In this document: one piece after another, positions 1-12,700 of the stretch
Layout of the letters: the number at the start of each line of letters is the position of its first letter
Position numbering within the stretch: position 1 is the first letter of the stretch
NCBI GenBank assembly: GCA_024663395.1
Contig: JANFAH010000113.1
Span: forward strand, 43,390 to 107,389
Origin: Pisolithus tinctorius
Lineage: Eukaryota; Basidiomycota; Agaricomycetes; Boletales; Pisolithaceae
DNA length: 64,000 nucleotides
Reading direction: 5' to 3'
Notes under the pieces: generated by a model
The model's database searches: none
What the model saw: the letters and a program-made list of their open reading frames with translations, nothing else
What the model was told of the DNA's origin: nothing
Made by a program: the position numbers and the translations under genes

Positions 1-807
1 CACAGACGAGAGGAGAAGGTACGGGAAAGATGGGCTCGGCCTGTGTAGTAGCAATGACCGCCTGCCTAGTGGGTCGCGCGCAAAATAGAGCTTCTCTGAG
101 CTGGACTACAAAGCTGTAGCACGGCTCCGATTTTCGATTGAATGAGACCTACATGATAAAAGACAAATGCATATCTACTGAAAAGGTTAGCGATGTAGCA
201 GTCGGGGGTTGCCAAGAGATTACTGACGGTCCCTCGATATTGCCAAGTAAACCAGGCACCGAATCAACAGTACAATCAAGTCGGAGTCGAGCAAAGAGTT
301 TTGCACCATCGTTCTCCTCAGGTCCAATCTGTGTTCGGGAAGGTCGATATGAAGTCGCGATGTGGCGTCGGAGATATACATACGTCAAGCCCTTCGAACA
401 CCTGTTGGTCACCATGGTCAGGGCCATACAATGCCGAACGACTTTTTCCCGAGGTACCCACCTCTCCGTTCCAGCAGAACACGTCCCCCTCTTTCTGATG
501 GGGCTGGACCACCGCAGTATGACCCCTTAGCAGGAGCTCGGATGCAAAGAATTCGATTTGAAGCTCGGTGCCACGCGCTTGTCCCTCCGAAGGATTCCGG
601 CGTAGAGTAGGCAAGCGAAATGTGTACGATGTCTGCGCATCTGGTCCTGATGATGCGGGTGGGGTCAGCTGTCTGTAAAGCCCGCGCGAATGACTTGGGC
701 CCACCTCTAGCGCCATTTGCACTCTTCAGTGGTTGCAACAAGGCCTGGAAAACTTCTGCATCGACATGGTGGTCTGCAGCAGCTATAGAGCAGTATATTC
801 CACACAT
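1..807 (-). CDS. Asparagine synthetase domain-containing protein (ASNSD1-like), 5' part
   Basis: Class II glutamine amidotransferase. The protein starts MCGIYCSI, so Cys2 would be the N-terminal nucleophile that releases ammonia from glutamine. Five or so exons can be joined in frame: one ends in Arg-Gly-Pro-Asp-Ala-Gln (RGPDAQ), followed by FCWNGE, VFEGLD, ENDGAKLFARL and FARDPLGRRSLLL, all glutaminase-domain landmarks in the order seen in the ASNSD1 family. Introns start GTGGGC, GTGGGT, GTATGT, GTCAGT and GTAGGT. The gene runs off the left edge, so the synthetase domain is not visible. The family resembles asparagine synthetase, but its real substrate is poorly defined. Start at 807 is the only ATG giving the required MCG N-terminus. 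Family call is firm; choice of ASNSD1 over asparagine synthetase rests on the diverged glutaminase region. Confidence 0.85.
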
Positions 808-1041
808 GGAAGTCGGAACGATGGTAGCAGATATCGATGCCCGCCGCTCCTATATAGTCAAAAACTGTACATTGACTCTTCGATCTAAGGGAACTGACAC
901 GTCTAACATGTTACACATCAGAAAACAAGTTGTATTTGCTATCACTATAATACGAAATAGCACGAGCGGACGAAAGGTACAACATGCGAAACGCAAGGAA
1001 GTCTAAAGGGATGCACACAAGTCGGGCACGCGGCCTGAATT

Positions 1042-3045
1042 TTATGCGGAATATGTGCTGGCGGACACGGTCCCTCCCCGCCCAGTCCAATTGATATCTA
1101 TACAAATCGTGTGAAGCTAGTGAAGGGAATCAAGGAAGAAGACGCACGAATGTCTTGGTCTTTCTTGAGCCTGTCGTTTTCTTTACCAGGAAGCACACGG
1201 AAGGTGTGGGCACCGAAATAATCACGCTTTAAGTACCATCACTCCGTCAGATTGTGTAATCTAAGTATGCGATAAACATACCTGGCCTTGGATAATATTG
1301 GCAGGAAGGATCTCGCTCCTGTAACCATCGAAGAATGCCAAAGCCGTGCTGAATGCAGGAGTTGGAATGCCCCAGAGAACAGCCTGGGCAATGATACGCC
1401 TCCAGCCCGGCTGTGCGTTGTGAACAGCTAAGTAAAACATAAGATCAGTGTTAACACAACTGAAAAAGCTTAGCAGTAACCTTTGTTGAAGAAGTTATCG
1501 AATAGCAATGACTCGAGATCTTTGTTCTTCTGATAAGCAACCGCAATGTCGTTTAAGAAGACACTCTAACACGGGATGTATCAGATACAATTCGCTATAG
1601 GTAGGGTATATTTACCTTTATGATGCAACCACCTCGCCACATGCGCGCAATACCAGCGTAGTTGAGGTTCCATTTCAGCTGATATCACGCAAAACGTAAG
1701 CACGCGGAATTAAGACTTCCGAAGACGTGCGCACCTCCTTCGCAGTTTGTCTCATCAACATGAAGCCTTGAGTGTAAGAAATGATCTTAGAGGCATAGAG
1801 TGCTTGCTCGAGGTCGTCGATGAACTGTTGCTTATCCCCGCGGAAGGGTTCCTTCTGAGGACCAGCAAGAACTTTGCTTGCACGAACTCGCTCTTCTTTC
1901 GCAGCGGACAGGAAACGTGCGAACACCGCCTCGCCGATCAAGGTAACTAAGAAAAATTGTTGACATATTGCATTGATTGGGTGATTGATAAGGGTACTGA
2001 CCGGGAATTCCTGCGTCCAGGGCGGCTACGGCAGTCCATTTGCCAGTACCTTTCTGGCCTGCCGAATCGAGGATTTTAGTGACAAGAGGGGCACCGTCGT
2101 CATCGTTGAACTTCAAGATGTTGGCTGTAATCTCAATGAGGAAAGAATCCAGAACACTCTTGTTCCACTTGGTGAAGATGTCTCCAATCTCGCTCTCACT
2201 GAGTCCGAGGCCGCGTTTGAGGATGTCATATCCTTCGGCAATTAATTGCATGTCACCGTACTCAATACCTAAGATAAGAGACTTAGATTTCGGATCTCTG
2301 TCGGAGCAACAGATAAGTTACCGTTGTGAACCATCTTGACATAGTGACCAGCACCTCCCTCGCCAACCCAGTCACAGCACGGCTCTCCGTTAACCTGTGC
2401 GGCGGTTGCCTGGAATATCTCCTTGATGGCAGGCCATGCAGCTGGTGAACCACCTGGCATGAGAGAGGGACCATGTCTTGCACCCTCTTCACCGCCAGAG
2501 ACACCACAGCCGACAAAGAGGAGACCCTTTGCTTCGAGCTCCTCGCAGCGACGTATGGTGTCTGGGTAGTGTGAATTTCCACCATCGATGATGATATCAC
2601 CTGGCTCAAGGTGAGGTACGAGCTGCTGGATAAAGTTATCAACGGCAGGCCCTGCCTTGACAAGCAGGATGATTTTTCGGGGTCTTTTGAGCTTCGCAAT
2701 GAGCTCATTGATAGAGTGAGCTCCTTGAACGTTTGTTCTTGTGAGGGTCGATTAACAGGGGTATGTGAACAGGATGATATCATAGCCACCTTTGGCCTCG
2801 TTGTTCAAAAAGTCGTCGACTTTGCTGACCGTACGGTTATAGGCGACTACGTTATAGCCCTTGTCGTTCATGTTCAAGATCAAATTTTGGCCCTTGAGGT
2901 GCGAGTTACGTCGGCGGGCACAAAACGATGTCTAGGCTTCTTACCATCACGGCCAGGCCAATGAGGCCAATGTCGCCACTGATAAGAGACATCAGCATCG
3001 TTCGAGGCAGCAGGAGGGGGGGAAAACGTACGTTGGAGCTGACAT
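1042..3045 (-). CDS. GND1: 6-phosphogluconate dehydrogenase, decarboxylating
   Basis: Oxidises 6-phosphogluconate to ribulose 5-phosphate, CO2 and NADPH in the cytosolic pentose phosphate pathway. A first exon MSAPT splices to [11 protein letters not shown] then [20 protein letters not shown], the NADP-binding Rossmann start. The signature [14 protein letters not shown], the [19 protein letters not shown] stretch, [15 protein letters not shown] and the C-terminal [14 protein letters not shown] follow in order, so length (about 490 residues) fits the family. Last exon begins after a TATAG acceptor and ends at TAA 1042-1044. One junction near 2738-2790 does not close in frame with canonical splice sites: conservation wants K-G-T-N-V-Q-G, which needs one extra G in the AAAGG run, or use of a later acceptor that drops four residues. 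Divergent from the OSBP gene. Confidence 0.95.
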
Positions 3046-3586
3046 AGCTGAGTAGTGGATGGTGGGTGGTAGACGGGGGATACCAAGGTGGGATGACGGA
3101 TGATATATGATAGACCGATGATGGATTAGATCACGTATCTATTAGGAGTTAGCCAAGGCGTGAGACGACCAAGGCCCGATATGGCTGTCAGTGACCGTGA
3201 TGACTGATCAATATATTGTCTCGACGTTGCGGCCGACGACGAACTTGCCTGAATATATACATATGATAACTAGTCGACGTGTCTGAATGCTCCTGTGAGA
3301 GACAATGTCTTCCGTGGGTCACTGGTGGACGTCCCGAGAGCCACTACTGTGCACTTCAAGAAGAATGAATGCACTTATGAAACGTCATCCGGTTGCAACC
3401 ATAGTTAGCGGCGGTCCGCAGACAGCTTCTCAGCTACCCTCCGGATCCGCGTCTAGGTCTGTGTACCATGTTAATTTCCCCCTCTAGGCTCTAGCTTGCA
3501 GTTCGTGAGACATGTGTTCAACATATTCTCCCCCTGGTCATCCACGAACACGCTGTCCACGTACCTTGACTCTCAGGATCGAGGAA
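3046..3586. promoter_or_regulatory. Shared upstream region of GND1 and the OSBP gene
   Basis: About 540 bp between two divergent starts. Short open frames here (for example 3305-3487) show no family resemblance and are not called. An in-frame ATG at 3512 could extend the OSBP protein by 25 residues. No clear transcription-factor site was recognised. Confidence 0.4.
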
Positions 3587-6155
3587 ATGTCACTGTCATA
3601 CTTACATCACTCCGCTCACCTAGCTGTCAGTCCTGACCAGACCATCGTCTGTGAAGGATGGCTCCTCAAGAAGAGGAGGAAGAAAATGCAGGGTATGCAA
3701 CCTTCTGTCGTACACGTCGACCCTGAAAGCAAGCCTCGACACAGGTTTCGCTCGTCGCTATTTCGTGCTGCATGAATCTGGCATCCTCTCGTACTCTCTC
3801 AGCCCAAAGCACCCAGTTCGCGACCAAATCGCTATTCCCCACGCTGCTCTCTCTACTGCAGCGGGGCGCAAGGATATCCACGTAGATTCAAACAATGCAA
3901 CTTTCCATATCAAATGCCTCACCACGGAAGATTTCAACACGTGGATGGCAGCGCTTAGGTTGGTCAAGTCCCGTCAGGAAGCCTAGCCATTATGACCTTT
4001 GCCTAGAAAGTTCATCACAGCAGACGGACGTAAATCTACGGCAGCCAGCAGGATATCGAGACTCGGCCACTCGCAATGGAACCGGTCCAGTATCATTGCT
4101 GAAGACATGGGCTCGGTACGTCCATCTGGTTGTTAACGTCCCCAGGGTCCCTGATTTTCGACAGGTTATTGCCGAACTGGAGACTGCAATTGCACTCCTC
4201 CAGATAGATGACCCGCACAAGAAAAGCAGCTCCCTAAAATCCAAGTCAGACAAGGAGAGGCCCAATCACAAAGATAACAAGTTTAGCATGTTCAAGAAAG
4301 GTGAATCCTTGCAATACATTGTGCGTCTTCCGTGCAATGACATCCTGCCGCGAAGCCGGGGGACACCATGAAGATGGAACACTCGCCAAACCGATGACCG
4401 AAGCCGATTTTCATGCGCGCTACCAGCGAATAATCGCAACGCTTGAAACACTGAAAACTCAACATGCTATGCTACTTCGGTCCCTCAATGGCATGCAGGG
4501 CGACGCGTCCCAGCCAGCAGCTAGAGCGTCACCTCTCCCCGCAACAGCCGAAGGCAAGCCCGAAGAGTTACTGCCTCCTTCGCGTTTCTCTACGGCGCTG
4601 ACGCGTAGATCGAAGAGGGCATCGTCGATAAGTAGTCTGAGTGATGGTGCCCCGGTGGAGTGGTTCGATGCCCAGGATGATGTTGGAGAAGAGTTTGTGC
4701 TGGAAGAGCCGACCCCGGATGAAGAAAGGGGTCCTATCGCGCTGCAGACTAGTTTCTCCGGCGATAAAGAATATGAAAGCACGTCTAGTGATGATGAAGA
4801 GACCGCACCGCATCTATCAAAGCCAGAGCCAGACTTAACGCTGCAAGCGCGCCAAGTCGCCCGGAGGACCTGTCTGCCGTGCGGTCCAGTAGGTGATGAG
4901 GGTAGTTTGTTCACTATGCTGAAGAAGAACGTGGGCAAGGTATGGCATTCTTTGCTGAAAGGTTTGAGAATCTGCAATTTGGCATAGGACCTCTCGACCA
5001 TTACTTTCCCGGTATCTTTTAACGAACCTTTGACTATGCTCCAGCGGGCAGCGGAAGAAATGGAGTATCATGAACTTCTTCAGCAGGCTGTTGATAGCAA
5101 GGATCCCGTCGAACGAATATGCTTTGTTGGGGCGTTCGCAGTATCTGGCTACGCACACACAAGACATCGTACTGGTCGGAAAGGATTGTAGGCACGCGCA
5201 CGTCACTCTACATGCATATGGTTGACCCTATAGCAGCAACCCCATGCTTGCAGAGACCTTTGAAGATACTCGCATGAAGTTCATCGCAGAGAAAGTTTCA
5301 CACAACCCAGTCGTTATTGCTTATCACGCCGAAGGTAATGGATGGCACCTAGACGGAAAGTCTGCCGGCAAGACAAAGTTCTGGGGTAGTTTGACTTTGA
5401 TAAGTCGTTGTTATGAATGTTGACGACTTTGTACAGGGAAGAGCCTGGAAGTTATACCCCTCGGGACAACTCAACTTAAGATCGAGGGAGACATCTACGA
5501 GTGGCGAGTGTGATGTTCTGTACGTTCGACAGTTTCGGCTGATCTCTACCTTGTACTTAGGAACAAGCCGTCGTCTTTCATACGAAATCTGATGATGGGA
5601 ACGAAATATTTTGAGCACTGCGGCAAGATGATGATCAAGAACCTCACGAACGGACTCAGTTGCACCATAGAGTTTAAACCGGCTGGTTACTGGGGCGTGT
5701 CGAATGAAGTTGCGGGTGCAGTTGTATCACCTTCAGGAGAAGTATGTGCACGTATCGAAGGCAAGTGGGATGAGCAACTCGCTTTGGCCCTTGATCCCTC
5801 GCACCTTCGCGTGCTATGGCGGATTTCGCCGTTCCCGAAACAGGCCCTCGATTACTACGGGTTCACAGCATACGGCATCACTCTAAACGAGATCACAAGT
5901 GACCTGGAAGGTAAACTTCCGCCAACCGACTCGCGACTGCGCCCGGATGTTCGGGCTCTGGAAGAGGGGAACGTTGATTTGGCAGAAGAACAGAAGACAC
6001 AGTTGGAAGAGCGACAGAGGGAACGCCGAAGAAGAGGGGCCGACAGAGAACCCCGGTGGTTTAAACAAAGTGGGGAGGATTGGTTATATGTCGGAGGATA
6101 CTGGGAAGCAAGGGCAAAGGGATGGAAGGACTCGCCGGTGGAGCCTTTGTGGTGA
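3587..6155 (+). CDS. Oxysterol-binding protein homologue with N-terminal PH domain (Osh3-like)
   Basis: Lipid-transfer protein expected at membrane contact sites. The PH domain begins at EGWLLKKRRKKMQ and continues across an intron (3693-3744) as FARRYFVLHESGILSYSL, ending near TWMAALR. A charged linker with acidic and serine-rich stretches leads to the OSBP-related domain: PMLAETFED, then AEKVSHNPVVIAYHAEG, GKSLEVIPLGTTQLKI, KPSSFIRNLMMGTKYFEH, and the C-terminal half LPPTDSRLRPDVRALEEG ending PVEPLW. The family fingerprint EQVSHHPP appears as EKVSHNPV, with the second His replaced by Asn. One intron (5504-5560, 57 bases) uses a GC donor (GCGAGT) and is needed to join E-W to N-K-P-S-S. No GOLD domain was found upstream. 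Start chosen at 3587; 3512 is in frame and possible. Confidence 0.93.
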
Positions 6156-6320
6156 TGAGCATCTGGCGTACACGTTGTGTTTACCACATGTTAGTACATA
6201 CCTAATTAACAAGCCTGGAAACCTTCAATTAGTTCGGCTGCCAAGAGGTCACTACTAACAGTCTTACTTCAAGAGATACAAATCAGGCTGAGTGGGAAAG
6301 GCAGGCTCTGACGAGGAAAC

Positions 6321-9300
6321 ATGATGTCCTTTCCAGCCCTTCGGAAGGGTGTCGTCGCCAGACGCGCTGTACAGCGATGTCTCGCAACTCATGCGCCAGT
6401 CGTCGAGAAAGACTGCACTTCCATCACGCCGCCTTACGAAAAACTACTGGGGAAACTCGAGCGCGTACGGGAACTACTCAACCACCGCCCACTCACCCTA
6501 GCGGAAAAGGTTCTATACAGTCACCTAACTGATCCCGAAAAAAGCCTTGCCGGTGGAGGGAAAATCAGGGGGGATGCTTACTTGCAGCTAAACCCTCAAC
6601 GCGTAGCCATGCAAGACGCCTCAGCACAGTCAGTTATTCTCTTCGATGGTTGAGAGGAAACTAATTGCCGCACCGCAGAATGGCCCTGTGCGTTAGGCTA
6701 TACACTAAAATCCGCCATAACATTTGCTGATGTCCACTATAGCCTACAGTTTATGAGTGCTGGTCTACCCCGCTGCGCGGTTCCTACGAGCATCCATTGT
6801 GACCATCTCATCCAGGCTGCTGATGGGGCTGCATCCGATCTTGAGGTACTTCGCTGCCGTTTATTTAAGATTATCCTGCACTTTAAAGATACCTAGAGAT
6901 CCATCATTTCGAACCAGGAAGTGTTCGATTTCCTGGAGAGTGCCGCGCGTAAATATGGCATCGAGTTTTGGAAGCCGGGTTCTGGAATTATCCACCAAAT
7001 CGTCCTAGAAAACTATGCTGCTCCTGGAATGCTCATGTGAGTTGTACCTTGCTCCCTCTCATCTACTCACTCAGCGTCGTGTTAGGCTTGGAACCGGTAA
7101 GTAAGGCGTACGGCGTAAGCAGGCCATTAATTTGCCCCGCAGACTCGCATACACCCAATGCTGGTGGTCTGGGTTTACTCGCTATAGGTGTTGGAGGAGC
7201 GGACGCGGTGGACGCTATGACAGGAACACCTTGGGAGCTGAAGGCACCTCAGGTAGTCGGTGGGTTGCTTTTCAGATCAAATTTCCACAGGCTTTAAGTG
7301 ATGGTGTAACGCTAGGCATACATCTGACTGGTGAACTTGATGGCTGGGCAACTCCGAAGGATATAATCCTCTACTTGACCGGGAAGCTCACTGTTCGGGT
7401 GAGTGCAAATCCTGCAGGGCACACCATTTAGTTGATCAGCATTTAGGGAGGCACTGGTCGCATCCTGGAATATTTTGGTCCGGGTGTTCATACCCAGTCT
7501 TGCACCGGTAGGAGTCACTTCCTGGATTTTATGGCCTAGACACAAACTCTGTTCAGGACTTGCAACTGTCGCGAACATGGGAGCTGAAGTGGGGGCGACA
7601 ACGTCTACATTTCCCTACACGGCTAATATGCGCGCATATTTACACGCGACTGGCAGAGGTCCAGTGGCCCGTGCCGCCGATGAAGCCGCTGCCAAGGGTT
7701 ACCTTAGTGCTGATGAGGGCTGTGATTATGATAAGGTCATCGAAATTGTAAGTTTTGCATGACTTGGCTTAAGCGGATTTTGATACCATTTCTATGTAGA
7801 ACCTCTCGAAACTGGAGCCCATGATCAACGGGCCGTTTACCCCTGATTTGGCAACCCCTTTGTCGAAGTTCGGTTCATTTGTTCAAGAACGCGGGTGGAA
7901 GGATGAGGTTTCTGCGTGTCTCATCGGCTCATGTACCAATAGTTCTTATGAGGACATGGTTGGTTCAAGTGGTTTCCGGGTAATATCAGCTGACGACTTT
8001 GAAGACTAGGGTTGCTGAAGTCGCTGAGCAAGCGAGGGCTGCCGGGCTCAAAACCCAGGTTCCCTTTTTATGCACACCTGGTTCTGAGCAAATTCGTGCC
8101 ACCATGGAGCGTGACGGAGTAACGACCAGTTTGCAGGATGTAGGCGCCATGGTTCTCGCTAATGCTTGCGGTCCATGTATTGGTCAAGTAAGTGGTCGGT
8201 CTACACCGCCGCTTCCGGTTCGTATTCTAACTTTTTCTGTAAGTGGAAGCGAGATGACGCCAAGGGTAAAGAGAACGGTGTGTGATAGAACTGGGAAAGT
8301 TTTTCACAGTAACTGACACATGCACAAAGCCATTCTCACATCCTTCAATCGGTAAGGTCTCTTCTGCAGATTTTCCACCAGTATCTGACCATCCACAGTA
8401 ATTTCAAGTCTCGTAACGACGGGAATAGTTACACTATGAATTTCCTCGCATCACCAACTATCGTTACTGCAATGGCCTTCTCTGGGAAGCTTTCGTTCAA
8501 CCCGACCACCGATTCTATAACTTTGCCGAATGGAGAGCCTTTCAAATTCTCTTCCCCTAGAGGTCAAGATTTGCCTTCGAATGGGTTTTCCCTCGGGAAC
8601 CAGAGTTATTACCCTAGCCCCATACCAGAGCCTCAGCCAGAAACTGAAGTGATCATTAAAAGTGACTCTCAACGTCTTGAACTTCTGGAACCTTTCTCAA
8701 GTCACTTTGGACCCCAAAATCCTAGAGGCCTCGAGCTCCCTGCATTAAAGGTGTTGATGAGGGTAAGAGGCAAATGCACAACTGACCATATTTCTGCCGC
8801 CGTGAGTGATCCTTCCCTATCAGAAGGTCAACAGTGTTGATCGATTGTCAAGGGCCCCTGGTTGAAATACAAGGGACACCTCACCAACATCTCAGAAAAT
8901 ACTTGTTCGTCCCGTTCTATCGAATTCAAAAGAAGTGTACTGACTAGTTTGCATCCTCAGTGATCACGGTGAGATAATGATACATTAATTTTTCTTCTTT
9001 TTCTGAAACGTGACTTTAGGCGGTGAACGATGAAGGCGGTGATATCAATGTCGCTTTCGATCATGATCGCGGTGCAATGGAAACTGCCAGTGATACCATC
9101 CCGACAATCGCCAAAAGACTCAAATCCCGTAACCAACCATGGGCGTTGATCGCTGACGAAAACTATGGCGAAGGCAGCGCCCGTGAGCACGCCGCACTGC
9201 AGCCCCGATTTTACGGTAAGATTTTTGCTCTACATTCCAGCTCTGCAGGCAGCATTCCTCATTTTCTTAGGGTGTGCCATGATTGTCGCGCGTTCTTTCG

Positions 9301-9629
9301 CTCGCATTCACGAAACGAACCTCAAGGTGAGATCAGACATTCCGTTACCTACGATCTTTGTTCTGAAAATCATCTAGAAACAAGGTGTCCTCCCACTTTG
9401 GTTTGTTGATACGGCCGATTATTCTCGTATCGGGTCCGGAGACACAATCGAAACTATTGGTGTAGCTACTCTCCTTGGTGGGGATGCAAACACCGCCATT
9501 AAGCTTCGCGTTTTGAAGCGCAGTGGAGAAGCCATTGAGATACCCGTCAAACATACGATGTCTGCTGACCAGCTGAACTGGTTCCGAACAGGATCGGCAT
9601 TGAACTACATCCGCTCACAGATGGCATGA
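6321..9629 (+). CDS. ACO2: Mitochondrial aconitase, ACO2 type
   Basis: 4Fe-4S aconitase. In yeast, Aco2 supports the homocitrate to homoisocitrate steps of lysine synthesis; that role here is inferred from similarity. About 19 exons join in frame with GT-AG introns. Landmarks: an Arg-rich N-terminus ([18 protein letters not shown]) fitting a mitochondrial presequence, [63 protein letters not shown], the cluster cysteines in [12 protein letters not shown] and [32 protein letters not shown] and [13 protein letters not shown], ending [28 protein letters not shown] and LPNGEPFKF match the ACO2 rather than ACO1 subtype. An 8-base exon (8961-8968) is required to restore N-T-L-I-T-A-V-N-D-E. Tail-to-tail with MSH1. 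Confidence 0.95.
8961..8968 (+). other. ACO2: 8-nt microexon of ACO2
   Basis: The bases TGATCACG lie between introns 8905-8960 (56 bases, GTTCGT donor, CCTCAG acceptor) and 8969-9019 (51 bases, GTGAGA donor, TTTAG acceptor). Joining gives ACT-TTG-ATC-ACG-GCG, read as T-L-I-T-A, which matches the conserved ISxNTLIGAxN region of aconitases. Without it the flanking exons are out of frame. Confidence 0.85.
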
Positions 9630-9777
9630 CTACGACTACGTGATCCTTGAGACAGTGTACTAGCAGGGACATGCAATATATATGCACTTTTGGTATGAAA
9701 GGTTCCCCGAAGATTAAGCCCGATGAAAACTGGCTTTCATGACCCTCTCATGTCGCAGAACAACTCCGGGAAGAGGG

Positions 9778-12700
9778 TTACTCGGTGGTAGTCGCCATTT
9801 GCCCAAGCTGCGAAAGCTGCGCAGCACTCAAATGCTGCTGTCCTTGTAGCGCACTTAAGACATTCTTCGCAAGTAGTACAGCGGACGTCGGCATCCCTGC
9901 CAACTGGGCAACTTTGAGCGCATGACTGTCGCGGTTGACGCCCGGCCTGAGGCAATGAGAGTAGGTGAAGTAGCCATCCTATATGTAAATGAGAATATGT
10001 TCTTTGCGAGTGACGAGTAAGCAGAACATACTTCAGTTTCACGTACATCTGTGCAGAAAAATCCAACGCCCCGAAAGACCCCACCACCATGGTGGTCGAC
10101 TTCGGAGTAGGAGAGTAGATCAGCCAATTCATGGAAATGGGTCGCAAACAGTGCTCGACATCGGTTGTTTACGACTAGATGATGCACGGTGGCAAATGCG
10201 ATGGCTAAACCGTCTCTGACCGTTGTGCCCCGGCCAACTTCGTCCATGATGACCTTCAACTTGATAAGTCGTCTGATTCATCGCCATGGGTGCATGCAAC
10301 TTACCAAACTTTTCGGAGTCGCGCGTCGAAGGATTTCAGCCGTCTCTAGCATCTCGACCATAAATGTACTCCTATCTCGAAACAGGTCGTCTTTGGCCCC
10401 GACCCTGGAGAACAGCCTATCGACTACACCGATAACAGCATGTTCAGCAGGTACAAATGATCCAGTTTGAGCAAGAATTGCGATTATTGCAGTTTGCCTT
10501 AAGAATGTTGATTTTCCAGCCATATTGGGTCCAGTAATGATATGCAGCTGTGAGTCAGCTCTCAGCGACACAGAGTTTGGTGTAAAAACTCGACCAGAGG
10601 TAAGAAGGCCAAGTTCGACTGTGGGGTGACGACCATGTATCACTTCATACCCAGTACTGAAAGACATGACATTAGATTGAACAGAGCTGCCACAATGGAT
10701 ACTCACCCATCTTTTACGATTGGCCGAGTAAGCCGGAATTCTGCCGCAAGGTTAGCAAAGCCGATCGTAACATCCAATTCATCCATGATCCCGGCGTTGC
10801 GTCTCAGTTGGGAAGCAAAAACCTTAACCTACGACAACTTCAGCAGGCGTCGAAAAATGTCGTCGAAGAAAATGACCTCGTCACGCAAAGTATCGAAGAT
10901 TTCTTTCTCAGCATTTGAGATAGCTGTGGCGATTTCAACGATTTGGTTACCAAGTTGCGACCAAGGCTATCGTTGCTCAGCACGAGAGAGGGAATCAATC
11001 AAAACAACGTACCAGATAGAAGAAGCTGCCAGTGGAAGCATTCTCCGATATACTGATGAACTCCGGAGATGATTTTATCTTACTCTGATCCCGTTTCGCC
11101 CGAGCAAGGTGAACATGCATACCCTGACCAGGGGACGTGCGCAGTGTCAAGGAAGGTGCACCTTAGGCGATCTCAGTAGTATCTAACGCATGCGTGAGCC
11201 TGACATACTATATTGAATTTGTAATTCTCGCTCCAGCGTTCGCCGACGGTCAAGGAGGTTGCTCAGCCTCTGGTGTAATTCCGCAAGTTCTTCTGAAAAG
11301 CTATGGCAATGGTTGAGCATCCTGCCGAAGATACGGAGCGATCATATGGAAACTCACTCAGGTCTAACCGTCCATTTGTAAACGCCATGGTATGCGACCG
11401 TTTGCACGGTTTTATCTTCCTGAGAAACGTCGTCTTCCTCTGGTGCTTGCGTGGAAGGATCCGCACTTTCGACGTCATCCAATGCAGATGCGATGCGATG
11501 CGATAAACTCTGAAGGTCCGCAATGCTAGACATCATAGCATCAATGTTGCCCCATTCGCTAGCGGTCGAAGTTCCGCGTTCGAGAGTCTCCATCTTCCTC
11601 TCGAGTTCAAGCCGTCTTTGTATTAACATCCAAACTTCAATGGTCCGATGGATCGATAGCAAATCCCTTAGTTCTCCTTTCCGAAGGAGAAACTTTTGGA
11701 CAATGCGAATAGTGTCCTCGCATTCTTTCAACGATTGCACGATGTCTTCGCGGAGGTAGGGCCTGTCATAGAAAAAAGCCACCAGTGATTGGCGTGTCCC
11801 AATCTCCCTGACTGATGTACTGGGTGAACCTGATGAATTTGTCAGTGCTATTGAAGTCAACGTCAGTAATGCGGCGACACCCACAAAGCCTGCGACTCAG
11901 TAATCGTGTCCCACTGCTGGTCACTGTTCTCTTGACCACGCTAAGTAAACTACCCGCTGTCCCTCCTTCCCTTGCGCTCTCTCTGATTTCAAGAGCTTCA
12001 GTGGTGTGAGAGTCGATATGCATGCGTTCCTCCATACCCTCCCTGCTGGGGTTCGAAAGTTGAGGCATGTGTTCCAAGAGGTTTAGGCGCATGTAATTCG
12101 TAAGGATGTTAACAGCTTCTAGTTCGTGGGCCGTGTACGTGCCAGAAATAGAGGAATCTGACGGGGGATCATCAAGAGGAGACCGCACTGTGGCAGAAAG
12201 GGGTGTGTACGCGACAAGAATGTCTTCGTCCTCTACTGCTTTTCGGACTGGATGATCGGCACAGGATTTCAGTTCGTCCGGGAGAACGATTTCTCTGGGA
12301 CATATCCGAGCCAGATGGTCTTTCAAACCTTCTAAAGGAAGGATTTTGGTAAAAAATTCCCCGGTAGACACGTCGATCCAAGCCAAGCCAATGGTCCCTG
12401 TGTCCTTCTCACTATTGGATGACAGTGAAGATGCAACTGCGAGAAGGTAGTTGTTCTGGCAGTGATCCAAGAACGGTTCGTCTATGAGGGTTCCTGGGGT
12501 GATGACGCGAACGACACGGCGCTCGAATGCAGGTTTTTGGTCTGGCTTATGAAGGGGAAACTCTTCGCACATGGCGACAAAGCGTTTGTGATGAAGCACG
12601 AGGACCTTGAGGTATTTGTCAAGGTGCATCAGGGGGAAGCCACACATGGTGATATTCTGCTTGTCCCAGACACGGGAAGTCAGCTTGATGCCCAAGAGAC

